A stretch of DNA of 64,000 bases, from positions 6,371,001 to 6,435,000 of the forward strand of contig NZ_CP108393.1 in the NCBI RefSeq assembly GCF_035961655.1. The letters run 5' to 3'. This DNA is from Streptomyces sp. NBC_01317 (GTDB taxonomy: Bacteria; Actinomycetota; Actinomycetes; Streptomycetales; Streptomycetaceae). A program made the position numbers and the translations under genes. Of this stretch, positions 15,842 to 24,657 are shown piece after piece. The number at the start of each line of letters is the position of its first letter. Within the stretch, counting starts at the first letter, position 1. The notes below the pieces were generated by a model. It saw only the letters and a list, made by a program, of their open reading frames with translations. It was not told the origin of the DNA and searched no databases.

Positions 15842-16702
15842 ATGAACGAGCTCAACAACGCGGTCGCCGTGGTGACCGGGGCGACGAGTGGCATCGGTGC
15901 GGCGATCGCGCGCAGGTTCGCCGCGGAGGGGGCTCGTGTCGTACTGGTCGGGCGGCGGTCGGACCGGGGGGAGGCGCTCGCGGCGGAGCTGGGCGGCGAG
16001 GCGTCGTTCCAGCGTGCCGACGTGACCAGGGAAGAGGACGTCGAGCAGCTGTCCTCCGCCGTCGAGGAGCGGTACGGCAGGGTCGACGTTCTGGTGAACT
16101 GCGCCGGCGCCCCCGCCACCCTGGGCAGCATCGCGGAGACGGACGTCGAGCGGTTTCGCCAGGCCTACGACGTGAACGTCTGCGGACCGCTGCTGATGAT
16201 GAAACACCTGTCCCCCGGGATGCGGGAGCGAGGCTCCGGCAGCATCGTCAACCTCTCCAGCGTCGCCGGGTTCCGCACGGTGCTCACCGGGGTGGACTAC
16301 TCCGTGTCCAAGGCGGCCCTCCTCCAGTTGAGCGCCTGGGCGGCCGTCGAACTGGCGCCGTACGGGGTACGGGTCAACAGCGTCTCCCCGGGCCTGGTCC
16401 TGACCGGGATCTTCGGCAAGGTGGCCGGCCTCGGTGACAAGGCCGCGGACTCCCAGGAAGCCATCGACGCCCTCTCGGCGAAGATCGCACCGCGTCTGGG
16501 GCGGACCATCCCGGCGAGTCGTCCAGGACTGCCCGAGGAGGTCGCGGCCGCGGTGCTCTACCTGGCGGGACCGGCGTCGGCCTTCGTCAACGGGCACAAC
16601 CTCGTACTCGACGGCGGACAGACGCTGGGCCAGCCGTACGAGGTGATGCGCGCACAGCGTGCGGCGATGGCCGCCGCGTTCCAGGGCGTGGCCCCCTCGT
16701 AG
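15842..16702 (+). CDS. SDR family oxidoreductase
   Basis: The 286-residue classical SDR shows TGATSGIG near residue 13, NCAG near 88, the catalytic Ser in NLSSVAG and the Tyr/Lys pair YSVSK near 155, and a C-terminal NGHNLVLDGGQT. The substrate is unknown. The ATG is 9 bp from GAGGG, and GTG codons at 15836 and 15839 are alternatives. TGACCATCACGGTCA (15792-15806), a 5-bp-arm palindrome, lies upstream. It is followed by a TetR gene and an alpha/beta hydrolase on the same strand. Confidence 0.85.
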   Translation: MNELNNAVAVVTGATSGIGAAIARRFAAEGARVVLVGRRSDRGEALAAELGGEASFQRADVTREEDVEQLSSAVEERYGRVDVLVNCAGAPATLGSIAETDVERFRQAYDVNVCGPLLMMKHLSPGMRERGSGSIVNLSSVAGFRTVLTGVDYSVSKAALLQLSAWAAVELAPYGVRVNSVSPGLVLTGIFGKVAGLGDKAADSQEAIDALSAKIAPRLGRTIPASRPGLPEEVAAAVLYLAGPASAFVNGHNLVLDGGQTLGQPYEVMRAQRAAMAAAFQGVAPS

Positions 16703-16773
16703 CTCGACCATCTTCCGGGCGCGCCCGCGCGCCATGCGCGCAGGGGAGAAGATGCGGGTTACATGCAGATCGC

Positions 16774-16803
16774 CATACAGTCTGTATGAACATCGGGTAT
16801 AGT
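16774..16803 (+). promoter_or_regulatory. TetR operator and promoter
   Basis: CATACAGTCTGTATG (16774-16788) is a perfect 7-bp-arm palindrome with a single central base. A -10-like TATAGT follows at 16798-16803, placing the operator across the -35 region. This fits autorepression by the TetR protein encoded immediately downstream. Confidence 0.7.
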
Positions 16804-16877
16804 GTGGGGGAGTGAACGGACAGGCCGGCCCCACGCCAGTCGGACCGCCGTCCGGAACCCCTCTCGGGAGGCGACCC

Positions 16878-17510
16878 ATGACGTCCGTGACGCGGCGGCA
16901 AAACCATGATCATGAGCGCCGGTCCGCGGCGACGGAAGCCAAGCTGCTCTCGGCCGTGGAAAGGCTCCTCGACGCGGGTGAGTCCTTCACGGACCTCAGC
17001 GTGCAGCGCATCATCGGGGAGGCCGGGGTGTCCCGGGCCACGTTCTACGCGTACTTCCCGGGGAAGCCGGACATCCTCAAGCGGCTGGCGGAAAAGGTCA
17101 GGGACGCCTCCCTGGCCCTGGCCCAGCAGTGGGACCCGGGGGCGGGCGAGGACGGTGCGGACCGGTACACGCGGTTCTTCGAGGACGTGCTCGCCCTCCA
17201 CCGGGCACACCACCCGGTGCTTTCCGCGGTGCGCGAGGTCGCGACGTACGACTCGGCGGTACGGGACTTCTACACCGCCGACCTGGAGGGGTTCGACGAG
17301 GCCGTACTCGCGACGCTCCTCCAGCAGCAGCACGTGGGCGCCACACCGGCCGACCTCGATGCCGTGGCCGCGAGCCGGGTCATCGTCTGGGGCGGAGCGC
17401 AGGCCATGGCCCGTCACATCAGCGTGGACGACGGGAGCGGTGATGCCGCACTGGCCCGCGAACTCGGACGGATCTGGTGGTACGGCGCCTACCGCCGCCC
17501 CGCCGGGTAA
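16878..17510 (+). CDS. TetR-family transcriptional regulator
   Basis: The 210-residue protein has the N-terminal HTH pattern TEAKLLSAVERLLDAGESFT, followed by VQRIIGEAGVSRATFYAYFP near residue 45. The C-terminal helical domain is variable. The ATG follows GGGAGG by 6 bp. A GTG at 16812, 8 bp after the TATAGT hexamer, could start a near-leaderless form 22 residues longer. It probably controls itself, the SDR and/or the downstream hydrolase. Confidence 0.85.
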   Translation: MTSVTRRQNHDHERRSAATEAKLLSAVERLLDAGESFTDLSVQRIIGEAGVSRATFYAYFPGKPDILKRLAEKVRDASLALAQQWDPGAGEDGADRYTRFFEDVLALHRAHHPVLSAVREVATYDSAVRDFYTADLEGFDEAVLATLLQQQHVGATPADLDAVAASRVIVWGGAQAMARHISVDDGSGDAALARELGRIWWYGAYRRPAG

Positions 17511-17557
17511 GGCCGACCGGGCTCACGAACGAACTTTCCACCGAGTAAGGATTTGCC

Positions 17558-18274
17558 ATGAGTGACATAGCTTCGACGTATGTTCTGATCCCTGGTGCGT
17601 GGCACGGTGCGTGGTCCTGGCGCCCGGTCGCCGAGCGGCTGCGGGCCGCCGGGCACCGCGCCGTCTGCCTCACCCTTCCCGGCACGGGAGACGGCGACGA
17701 TCCCTCGGGGATCAGGCTCCAGGACGCCGTGGACCATGTGGTGTCCGAGGTGGAGCGGCTGGGTCTCACCGACGTGACCCTGGTCGCCCACAGCTGGGGC
17801 GGATATCCGCTGGCCGGTGCGGCGCACCGCCTGTCGGGCAGGGTCTCCCGGGCCGTCTTCTACGCCGCGCAAGTTCCCCTGCGCGGCAGGTCGCTGCTGG
17901 ACGACAACCCGCCGGAAGCCGCGGCATGGCTGCGGAGCCTGATCCAAGCCTCCCCGACCCACTCCATCCCGCCGACACTGGAGTTCGTCCAGGGCATCTT
18001 CATGCAGGGCGCCGACGAGGGAGCCCAGCGTCTGGTCGCGGAGCTGTTGACGCCGCTGCCCGGCAACTACTTCCTCGACGCACTCGACGTCCCCGGCGTG
18101 ACCGAACTTGGCATTCCCGCGGTCTACCTCCTCGGCGAGGACGACCGTGCGCTTCCCCTCCCGGGCGCCGAGTTCGCGGCGCGGCTCGGGCTGGAACCCG
18201 TCATGGTCCCCGGGACCCACGAGGGCCTGCTGACTCACCCCGACGAGATCGCCAAGGCGATCCTGAACGGCTGA
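17558..18274 (+). CDS. alpha/beta hydrolase (EstC / methylesterase-like)
   Basis: The 238-residue hydrolase opens YVLIPGAWHGAWSWRPVAERL, the oxyanion-hole region of the hydroxynitrile-lyase/methylesterase-like branch. The nucleophile lies in VAHSWGGYPLAG (about residue 80). LLGEDDRALP holds the probable acid, and MVPGTHEGLLTHPDEIA the catalytic His. The substrate is probably a small ester. It lies 47 bp after the TetR gene and may be co-transcribed with it. Confidence 0.83.
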   Translation: MSDIASTYVLIPGAWHGAWSWRPVAERLRAAGHRAVCLTLPGTGDGDDPSGIRLQDAVDHVVSEVERLGLTDVTLVAHSWGGYPLAGAAHRLSGRVSRAVFYAAQVPLRGRSLLDDNPPEAAAWLRSLIQASPTHSIPPTLEFVQGIFMQGADEGAQRLVAELLTPLPGNYFLDALDVPGVTELGIPAVYLLGEDDRALPLPGAEFAARLGLEPVMVPGTHEGLLTHPDEIAKAILNG

Positions 18275-18437
18275 CACTCCGGCCGCGAACCTCGCCCCGG
18301 GAGCCGGGAAGCGCTCGGGGCGGTCGGCTCGGTGGGTCGGGGGAATGAGGGGCGGGCTTCGGTCGTTGCCGTAGCGGCGGAGGGGGCCTCCGTGTGCGTC
18401 GGGACTATGGGCCGTGGGCCTGGGGAGAAGCTGAGAG

Positions 18438-19175
18438 ATGCGCGTCGAGATCTGGAGTGACATCGCCTGCCCGTGGTGTTATGTCGGGAAGGCCCGCTTT
18501 GAGAAGGGGTTGGCGGCGTTCGCGCACCGGGACGACGTCGAGGTGGTGCACCGGTCGTTCGAGCTGGATCCCGGGCGGGCCAAGGGGGACACCGCTCTGG
18601 TGGTCGACATGCTGGCCACCAAGTACGGGCGTACCCGTGAAGAGGCTCGTTCCATGGAGGAGAACGTCGCGTCCAACGCGCGCTCCGAGGGCCTTGAGTA
18701 CCGGATCGACGGGCGTGACCACGGCAGCACCTTCGACATCCACCGGCTGCTCCATCTCGCCAAGGCGCGCGGGCGCCAGGACGAGCTGCTGAGCCTCGCC
18801 TACCGGGCGAACTTCGCCGAGGAGCGGTCCGTCTTCGACTCCGAGACCCTTGTCGCGCTCGCGGTCGAGGCCGGTCTCGACGAGGCGGAGGCGCGGGCCG
18901 TGCTCGCCGACGCGGACGCCTACGCCGACGACGTACGGGCCGACGAGCGTGAGGCGGCCGAACTGGGCGCGAACGGGGTGCCGTTCTTTGTGCTCGACCG
19001 GCGGTACGGAGTCTCCGGCGGGCAGCCCGCCGAGGTGTTCACCCAGGCACTGGAACAGGCGTGGCGGGGCCGGGTCATCACCGAGATCGGTCAGAACACG
19101 GGCGACGCGGAGGCCTGCGGGCCCGACGGATGTGCGGTCCCGCACGCCGGGCCGCACGCGGGTGCGCGCGCATAA
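18438..19175 (+). CDS. DsbA-family (FrnE-like) oxidoreductase
   Basis: The 245-residue protein has a thioredoxin fold with the active site DIACPWCYVGK at residues 8-18, then FELDPG and an inserted helical domain (TFDIHRLLHLAKARGRQDEL). It closes with the cis-Pro region GANGVPFFVLDRRYGVSGGQP. This matches FrnE/2-hydroxychromene-isomerase-like DsbA proteins, which are cytoplasmic. No signal peptide is seen. A Cys-containing tail (EACGPDGCAVPH) may bind metal or form a second dithiol. Confidence 0.87.
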   Translation: MRVEIWSDIACPWCYVGKARFEKGLAAFAHRDDVEVVHRSFELDPGRAKGDTALVVDMLATKYGRTREEARSMEENVASNARSEGLEYRIDGRDHGSTFDIHRLLHLAKARGRQDELLSLAYRANFAEERSVFDSETLVALAVEAGLDEAEARAVLADADAYADDVRADEREAAELGANGVPFFVLDRRYGVSGGQPAEVFTQALEQAWRGRVITEIGQNTGDAEACGPDGCAVPHAGPHAGARA

Positions 19176-19268
19176 GCCCTGGTCAGGGGCTATCCATAAG
19201 CAACTCTGGGGTGTTTCCTTCACCGATACGCGATTGACCCGGGGTGGTGGCGGACCCAGGGTGGGTTC

Positions 19269-20327
19269 ATGACCACCCTGGGGGGCGCCGAGTTCGCGCC
19301 CGAGACGACGTACCTGAACACATCGACCGCCGGACTGCTGCCCCGTAGCTCCGTCGAGGCCGTACGGGACCTCGCCGCCAAGAGCGCCACGGGCTCCTAC
19401 GACGGGTCGGACGGCTACGAGTCCGCCGAGTCCGCCCGCGCCTCCTTCGCCCGGATCGCCGGGGTCGACCCCGGCCGGGTCGCCCTCGGCGGGTCGGTCG
19501 CGGCACATGTCGCGCTGGTCGCGGCGTCGTTGCCGGCCGGGGCGGAAGTGCTGTTCCCCGAGGGGGAGTTCAGCTCCGTCATCACCCCGTTCACCATCCG
19601 TGGCGACCTCAAGCTGCGGTACGTACCGCTGGACGCCCTCGCGGAGTCCGTACGGCCCGGCACGGCGCTGGTCGCCTTCTCCGTGGTCCAGTCGGTGGAC
19701 GGCCGGCTGGCCGACACTGCGGCGATCCTCGCGGCGGCTTCCGCGCACGGGGCCCGCACGCTCGCCGACTTGAGCCAGGCGGCGGGGTGGCTGCCGCTGG
19801 ACGCGGGCGCCTTCGACTACACCGTGACCGGTGGCTTCAAGTTCCTGCTCAGCCCGCGAGGCGTGTCGTTCCTGACGGTGACGGAGGAGGCGCAGGGTTT
19901 GTTGCCGCCGCTGTACGCGGGGTGGGTGGCGGCGGAGTCCCCGTGGGAGAGCACGTACGGCCCGGTCGAGCGGTTCGCGACCACGGCACGGCGGTTGGAC
20001 GCGCCGCCGTCCTTCCTCGCGTATCACGCTGCCGCGCGGTCCTTGGCGCTGCTGGAGGCGACGGGGATCGAGGCGATTCACGCGCACGCGGTGTCGCTGG
20101 CTTCGCTCTTTCGGGACGGGGTGGCGGGGTTGGGGTTCTCGCCGGTGGGGGCGGGGGGTGGCGGGGCGTCCGCGATTGTGGCGGTGCCGGGGTTGGGGGA
20201 GAGGCAGGCGTCGCTTTTGGGGGCGGGGGTGGTGGTGGCTGCGCGTGGGGGGAACTTGCGGGTGGCGTTCCATCTGTACAACTCGTCTGCCGACGTGGCC
20301 CTTGCGCTTGAGGTCCTCGGGGGTTGA
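19269..20327 (+). CDS. class V aminotransferase family PLP enzyme
   Basis: The 352-residue protein has fold-type I class V features: TTYLNTSTAGLLP at the N terminus, ADLSQAAGWLPLDAGAFDY with the Asp that contacts the PLP nitrogen, and the PLP-binding Lys in TGGFKFLLSPRG near residue 195. It resembles IscS/SufS-like and kynureninase-like enzymes but lacks an evident desulfurase Cys loop, so aminotransferase or lyase activity is equally possible. The last ~200 bp use a more G-biased third position than the start. Its 3' end faces repeat cluster B. Confidence 0.8.
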   Translation: MTTLGGAEFAPETTYLNTSTAGLLPRSSVEAVRDLAAKSATGSYDGSDGYESAESARASFARIAGVDPGRVALGGSVAAHVALVAASLPAGAEVLFPEGEFSSVITPFTIRGDLKLRYVPLDALAESVRPGTALVAFSVVQSVDGRLADTAAILAAASAHGARTLADLSQAAGWLPLDAGAFDYTVTGGFKFLLSPRGVSFLTVTEEAQGLLPPLYAGWVAAESPWESTYGPVERFATTARRLDAPPSFLAYHAAARSLALLEATGIEAIHAHAVSLASLFRDGVAGLGFSPVGAGGGGASAIVAVPGLGERQASLLGAGVVVAARGGNLRVAFHLYNSSADVALALEVLGG

Positions 20328-20490
20328 TGGGCCTGGCGGCCGGCTTTTGTCCTCAGTCGCCGGACGGGCTTGGTTTGTGCGTCTGCCCGGTGCGGGCGGG
20401 TGCGGGTTACTGCTTGTCCTCAATCGCCGGACGGGCTTGGTGGTGCCCGCTGCGGGCCGGGGCTTTGTCTGCGGGTTGTTGCCGGGGGCC

Positions 20491-20604
20491 GGGCAGGGGT
20501 CGTGTCCTGCACTGCATGTTTTACGTCGCGTTCGGGGACTTTGGACATTCACGGTAGTCATGCGACACAAAACACGCTTTACGTTCCGGACACGACCCCT
20601 GCCC
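20491..20604. repeat. H1 hairpin element, cluster B
   Basis: The 17-bp perfect outer arms are identical to cluster A H1 (20491-20507 and 20588-20604), and total length is the same at 114 nt. The loop contains GGACATTCACGGTAG, as in cluster A. Confidence 0.85.
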
Positions 20605-20819
20605 GTCCCCCTTCCAGGCCCGCGCCAAAACAAGCAGGCCCGCCCCGGTCTTTAAGCCGGTCCGGCGCTTGAGGACATCGGTGAGCCGCGCTCGCGCACC
20701 GCGCAGGGGCACCATCCAGCCCGTCCGGCGATTGAGGACGTTGGTAGGCGGCACCGTCCACCGGGGGAAACTGACCCACCCCGCAGCGGGGGGTCGTTGC
20801 GTCTCCCGTCGGCGTGAGG

Positions 20820-20959
20820 GGGGTGGGGTCGGAGGAGGTGCGTGTGTCCGGACGTAAAGCGTGTTTTGTGGCGCATGGCTACCGTGAATGTTCGGGGTTC
20901 CTGAGGCGCCGTAAAACATGCAGTCCGGACATACGTACCTCCGGAGGCCCCGGCCCCCG
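20820..20959. repeat. H2 hairpin element, cluster B
   Basis: The arm and core sequences match cluster A H2 (GTGCGTGTGTCCGGAC on the left, GTCCGGACATACGTACCTCC on the right). The loop differs slightly (CCGTGAATGTTCGGGG on plus). Confidence 0.85.
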
Positions 20960-21094
20960 TCACCACGACAAACCCAAGCCTGTCCGGCGATTGAGGACAA
21001 TCAGTAAGCCGCGCCCGCGCACCGGGCAGAGGCCAACCCAAGCCCGTCCGGCGATTGAGGACATCAGTAAGCGCAACGGACACCGTGGCAGAGG

Positions 21095-22024
21095 CTAGGA
21101 ACGAGGACGCCGCCGCGTAAACGCGAGGCCGCCGCCAAGTGCGAGGAGCACCACCGCTCCCCCCGCCACATACACCGCCCCACCCCCACCCGTCTCCGCC
21201 AACCGCTCCGGCGCCACCGTCTGCGGCTTCACATCAGGCGCCGACGGCGATGGCGTGGACCTCAAGGCCGAAGGACTCGCACACGTCGCCTCCGCCAACG
21301 TCACCTCACCCCGCACATCCGCCACGTTCAGGTTCAGCGGGTTCACCGACACGCGAAGCCGAAGCGCCACCGCCGCCGCCGTCCGCGACGTGGTCGTCGT
21401 CTTCGATAGGTCGAGCGTCACGTTCCCGACGCCCGGGACCTCGACCCGCGTCGGGCCGCCCGCGGACAGCGACACACGCTTGCCCAGCACCGTCACGTCG
21501 CCCAGCAGCTCGGACTCGGCCACCGGCCGCTTCCCGGTCTCGCAGACCGCCTTGGACGTGACCTGCTGGATCTCGATCAGCGAGAGCAACGGCAGCCCGG
21601 GGACGTGCACCTTCGCGCGGGCGAGGTTCGCGTACCCCTCCGCCCCGCGGTCGTCCACCGTGGCCCGCGACGTCGCCACGTCCGCGCGCAGGACGGTGAA
21701 CGGCCTGCCCCGGTCGACCCCGTCCAGCTCCACGGTCAACGTGGACCTGTCCGCGTCGGCCGGCGCCTGTACGTCGTTGAGCGCGGCCCGCAGCGGAACA
21801 TCGACGGTCTTGTTGAGCAGGGACACGTCGAGCCCGGTCCGCAGGACCACCGCGGTCGCCCGGCCGTCGCCCTCGGTGACGTCCGTGGCCCGCGCGGGCG
21901 CGGCCAGGAAGGCCGGGCCCGCCGTCAACGCGGCGGCGGCGACCGCCACGGCGGCGGCGCGACGGCGAGCGGGCACGCGGAAGGTGGTGTTGCTGTTCAA
22001 GGGTGGAACCCCCACAAGAGACAT
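21095..22024 (-). CDS. sortase-anchored cell-wall protein (LAETG motif)
   Basis: The protein has an N-terminal signal peptide (RRRAAAVAVAAAALTAGPAF, ending AAPARA) and a C-terminal sorting signal: LAETG, a hydrophobic helix (AVYVAGGAVVLLALGG) and a basic tail TRRRPRS. LAXTG is the class E sortase motif used by streptomycetes. The ~220-residue extracellular region is beta-rich with a Thr/Ser segment (KTTTTSRTAA) and one Cys pair. I recognise no enzyme fold, so it may be a surface structural protein. The start is uncertain: TTG at 22000 has GGGGG at good spacing and gives a tidier signal peptide than the ATG at 22024. No sortase gene is adjacent. Confidence 0.75.
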   Translation of the reverse strand: MSLVGVPPLNSNTTFRVPARRRAAAVAVAAAALTAGPAFLAAPARATDVTEGDGRATAVVLRTGLDVSLLNKTVDVPLRAALNDVQAPADADRSTLTVELDGVDRGRPFTVLRADVATSRATVDDRGAEGYANLARAKVHVPGLPLLSLIEIQQVTSKAVCETGKRPVAESELLGDVTVLGKRVSLSAGGPTRVEVPGVGNVTLDLSKTTTTSRTAAAVALRLRVSVNPLNLNVADVRGEVTLAEATCASPSALRSTPSPSAPDVKPQTVAPERLAETGGGGAVYVAGGAVVLLALGGGLAFTRRRPRS

Positions 22025-22114
22025 GGTGTCGCCGGCCACCGACACGGGGACACGCGGCGGCGGCGACTGAGACACCGGAATCTTTACGCACTGAGAGTGA
22101 ACCGGCGGACACCT

Positions 22115-22130
22115 GGGGTGAGTTCACCCC
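22115..22130. promoter_or_regulatory. 16-bp palindrome in the gap between two minus-strand genes
   Basis: GGGGTGAGTTCACCCC has perfect 7-bp arms. It lies about 90-105 bp upstream of the LAETG gene start and could be an operator, or the stem of a terminator for the amidohydrolase gene. Confidence 0.4.
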
Positions 22131-22307
22131 AAAGGGGGGTTTCCGACTACGGGTTCGATTCCGCTGGCGCACGCGTTCCCCGGAGTGCCGCGAATGACGC
22201 GGTCAGGGTGGTGCGCCGGTCGTACCGGAGCGTGGAACATGTGAGGTGGTTCAACGAGACGGCGGGCCGCGCGTCACGCTGAGTCAACCCGGCGATCCTG
22301 CGGCGCG

Positions 22308-23399
22308 TCAGCCGACCACCCGCCCGTTCAGCACGATCACCCGCGGAGCCGCCAGCACCCGTACGTCCGCGCGCGGATCCTCGTCGTACACCACAAGATC
22401 CGCGGGCGCCCCCTCGTCCAGGGCCGGGCGCCCGAGCCAGCGGCGGGCCGCCCAGGTCGTCGCGGAGAGCGCGTCCAGCGGTGGGATGCCGGCCGTGACG
22501 AGTTCGGCGACCTCCGCCGCCGCGAGGCCGTGGGCGAGGGCGCCGCCCGCGTCCGTACCGACGAAGACGGGGATGCCGGCGTCGTACGCCGCGCGGACGG
22601 TGTCGTAGCGCCGCTCGTACAGCCGGTTCAGGTGCGCCGACCAGCGCGGGAACTTCTCCGCGCCGCCCGCCGCGAGCCGCGGGAACGTGGCGATGTTGAC
22701 CAGGGTCGGGACGATCGCGACCCCGTGCTCGGCGAAGAGCGGAATGGTGTCCTCCGTCAGCCCCGTCGCGTGCTCGACGCAGTCGATGCCCGCCTCGACC
22801 AGTTCGCGCAGCGCGACCTCGGCGAAGCAGTGCGCCGTGACGCGCGCGCCCAGCCGGTGCGCCTCGGCGATCGCGGCCACCACCGCCTCGCGCGGCCAGC
22901 AGGCGGCGAGATCGCCCTCCTCGCGGTCGATCCAGTCGCCGACGAGCTTGACCCAGCCGTCCCCCCGCCGCGCTTCCCGGGAGACGTACGCGACGAGGTC
23001 CTCGGGCTCGATCTCGTACGCGAAGTTACGGATGTAGCGCCGGGTCCTCGCGATGTGGCGGCCGGCCCGGATGATCTTGGGCAGATCCTCCCGGTCGTCG
23101 ATCCAGCGGGTGTCCGCCGGTGACCCGGCGTCCCTGAGCAGCAGAGTCCCGGCATCGCGGTCGCCGAGCGCCTGCTTCTCGCTGGTCGCCGCGTCGACCG
23201 CGCCGTGGTGGTCGAGCCCGACATGGCAGTGGGCGTCGACCAGGCCGGGGAGGGCCCAGCCCGTGACCGTACGGACCTCGCGGGCGCCCGGCGGCCGGGT
23301 GTAGGTGATCCGGCCGCCGACCACCCACAGTTCGTCCCTGACCTCCTCGGGGCCGACGAGCACCCGCCCCTTCACCCGCAGCACCGCGTGATCACTCAT
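22308..23399 (-). CDS. amidohydrolase (imidazolonepropionase-like)
   Basis: The 363-residue metallohydrolase shows the beta-sandwich strand ends (VTGWALPGLVDAHCHVGLDH, with the HxH metal pair), then VTAHCFAEVALRELVEAGID and DCVEHATGLTED with metal-binding His residues. VFVGTDAGGALAHG supplies the catalytic Asp, and LDALSATTWAARRWL is the usual helix. The substrate is unknown. The ATG at 23399 gives the normal N terminus, and upstream residues are unrelated. It is divergent from the aminotransferase at 23501. Confidence 0.83.
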   Translation of the reverse strand: MSDHAVLRVKGRVLVGPEEVRDELWVVGGRITYTRPPGAREVRTVTGWALPGLVDAHCHVGLDHHGAVDAATSEKQALGDRDAGTLLLRDAGSPADTRWIDDREDLPKIIRAGRHIARTRRYIRNFAYEIEPEDLVAYVSREARRGDGWVKLVGDWIDREEGDLAACWPREAVVAAIAEAHRLGARVTAHCFAEVALRELVEAGIDCVEHATGLTEDTIPLFAEHGVAIVPTLVNIATFPRLAAGGAEKFPRWSAHLNRLYERRYDTVRAAYDAGIPVFVGTDAGGALAHGLAAAEVAELVTAGIPPLDALSATTWAARRWLGRPALDEGAPADLVVYDEDPRADVRVLAAPRVIVLNGRVVG

Positions 23400-23500
23400 G
23401 GGCAGCACTGTACGAGGACGATCAGGGGGTCTCACAGAGCGGTGAGTATCCTCGGTGGGGACGAACAGAACCTCCGCACCCCCTGCCGAGAGAGCCCCCC

Positions 23501-24599
23501 GTGACACATCCGCTGCTGGGCCTCGCCCCGCTGACCGCCGCGCACTTCGCCACCATCGAGCGGCGGGTCGCCGCCCTCCTCGCGACGGACAACGACGTCG
23601 TGATCATGCAGGGCGAGGCCCTGCTCCCTCTGGAGGCCTGTATACGCGGCGGCGCCCGGCCCGGTTCGACCGCGCTGAACGTGGTGACGGGGCCCTACGG
23701 CCAGACCTTCGGGAACTGGCTGCGCGACTGCGGCGCGAAGGTCGTGGACCTGGAGGTGCCCTTCGACACGGCGGTCACCGCGGCGCAGGTCGAGCAGGCG
23801 CTCGCCGCGCACCCGGAGACCGACTTCGTGTCGCTGGTGCACGCCGAGGCGGCGACCGGCAACACCAACCCGGTCGCGGAGATCGGAGAGGTCGTACGGG
23901 CGCACGGCGCGCTCTTCATGCTCGACGCGGTCGCGTCGGTGGCCGCCGAACCGCTGCTTCCGGACGCCTGGGGCGTGGATCTGTGCGTGATCGGCGCGCA
24001 GAAGGCGATGGGCGGGCCCGCCGGGGTCTCGGTCGTGTCGGTGAGCGAGCGCGCGTGGGAGCGGTTCGCCGCGAATCCGCGGGCGCCGCGGCGCTCGTAC
24101 CTCTCGCTCCTCGACTGGAAGGAGCGCTGGATCGACAGCGGCCGCCGCGCGCTGCCGCACGCGCCCGCCCAGCTGGAGATGCTGGCGCTGGAGGCGTCGG
24201 TGGAACGTATCGAGGAGGACGGTCTCGCCGCGGTGACGGCCCGGCACGCTTCCGCCGCGCGGGCGGCACGCGCGGGTGCGCGGGCGCTGGGCGGCGGGGT
24301 CGAGCCGTTTGTGGGCGCGGACGCGGCGGCGGCTCCGGTGGCCACCACGATCCGGGTCCCGGCCGGGGTCGACGCGTCCGGGGTGGTGGCGAAGGCGCTC
24401 GCCTCGGACGCCTCGCTGCCGTTGGTCGCGGGGGGGCGGCGCGCTCGCGTCGGAGATGGTCCGTGTGAACCACTACGGCCCCGACGCGACGGAGGACGCC
24501 GTACGGACCTCGCTCCTCGCCCTGGGCGCGGCGCTCGGGGAGAGCGGGGTCACGGTGTGCGTGGAGGCGGCGGCGAGGGCGGTCGAGGAGTCCTGGTGA
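23501..24599 (+). pseudogene. class V aminotransferase, frameshifted at a G7 tract
   Basis: The first ~308 codons read as an alanine-glyoxylate-type aminotransferase: VVTGPYGQTFGNWLRDCG, FMLDAVASVAAEPL with the PLP Asp, and the PLP Lys in CVIGAQKAMGGPAGVSV. At a run of seven G (24430-24436) the frame breaks and continues as Arg/Gly-rich sequence. In the +1 frame the normal end follows: ALASEMVRVNHYGPDATEDA to EESW, stop at 24597-24599. Removing one G restores a 365-residue protein of normal length. The cause is either a sequencing/assembly indel or a real frameshift. Confidence 0.8.
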
Positions 24600-24657
24600 G
24601 TACGGGAGAGGGCGGGGCCGGTCACGAGAACCCGGCCCCGCCCCCTCCCGTCGGGAC

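Larger units (their letters stand above)
20328..21094. repeat. compound palindromic repeat cluster B (convergent intergenic)
   Basis: I see no gene in these 767 bp between the aminotransferase and LAETG-protein 3' ends. The order matches cluster A: reversed 22-bp boxes at 20349 and 20416 (67 bp apart), H1 at 20491-20604, forward boxes at 20655 and 20718 (63 bp), H2 at 20820-20959, then boxes at 20977 and 21041 (64 bp). The last box ends about 30 bp from the LAETG gene stop. Confidence 0.85.

Noticed and set aside
22141..22170. GGGTTCGATTCC, resembling a tRNA T arm
   Set aside because: The flanking bases do not form a 5-bp T stem and no acceptor, D or anticodon arm can be built upstream.
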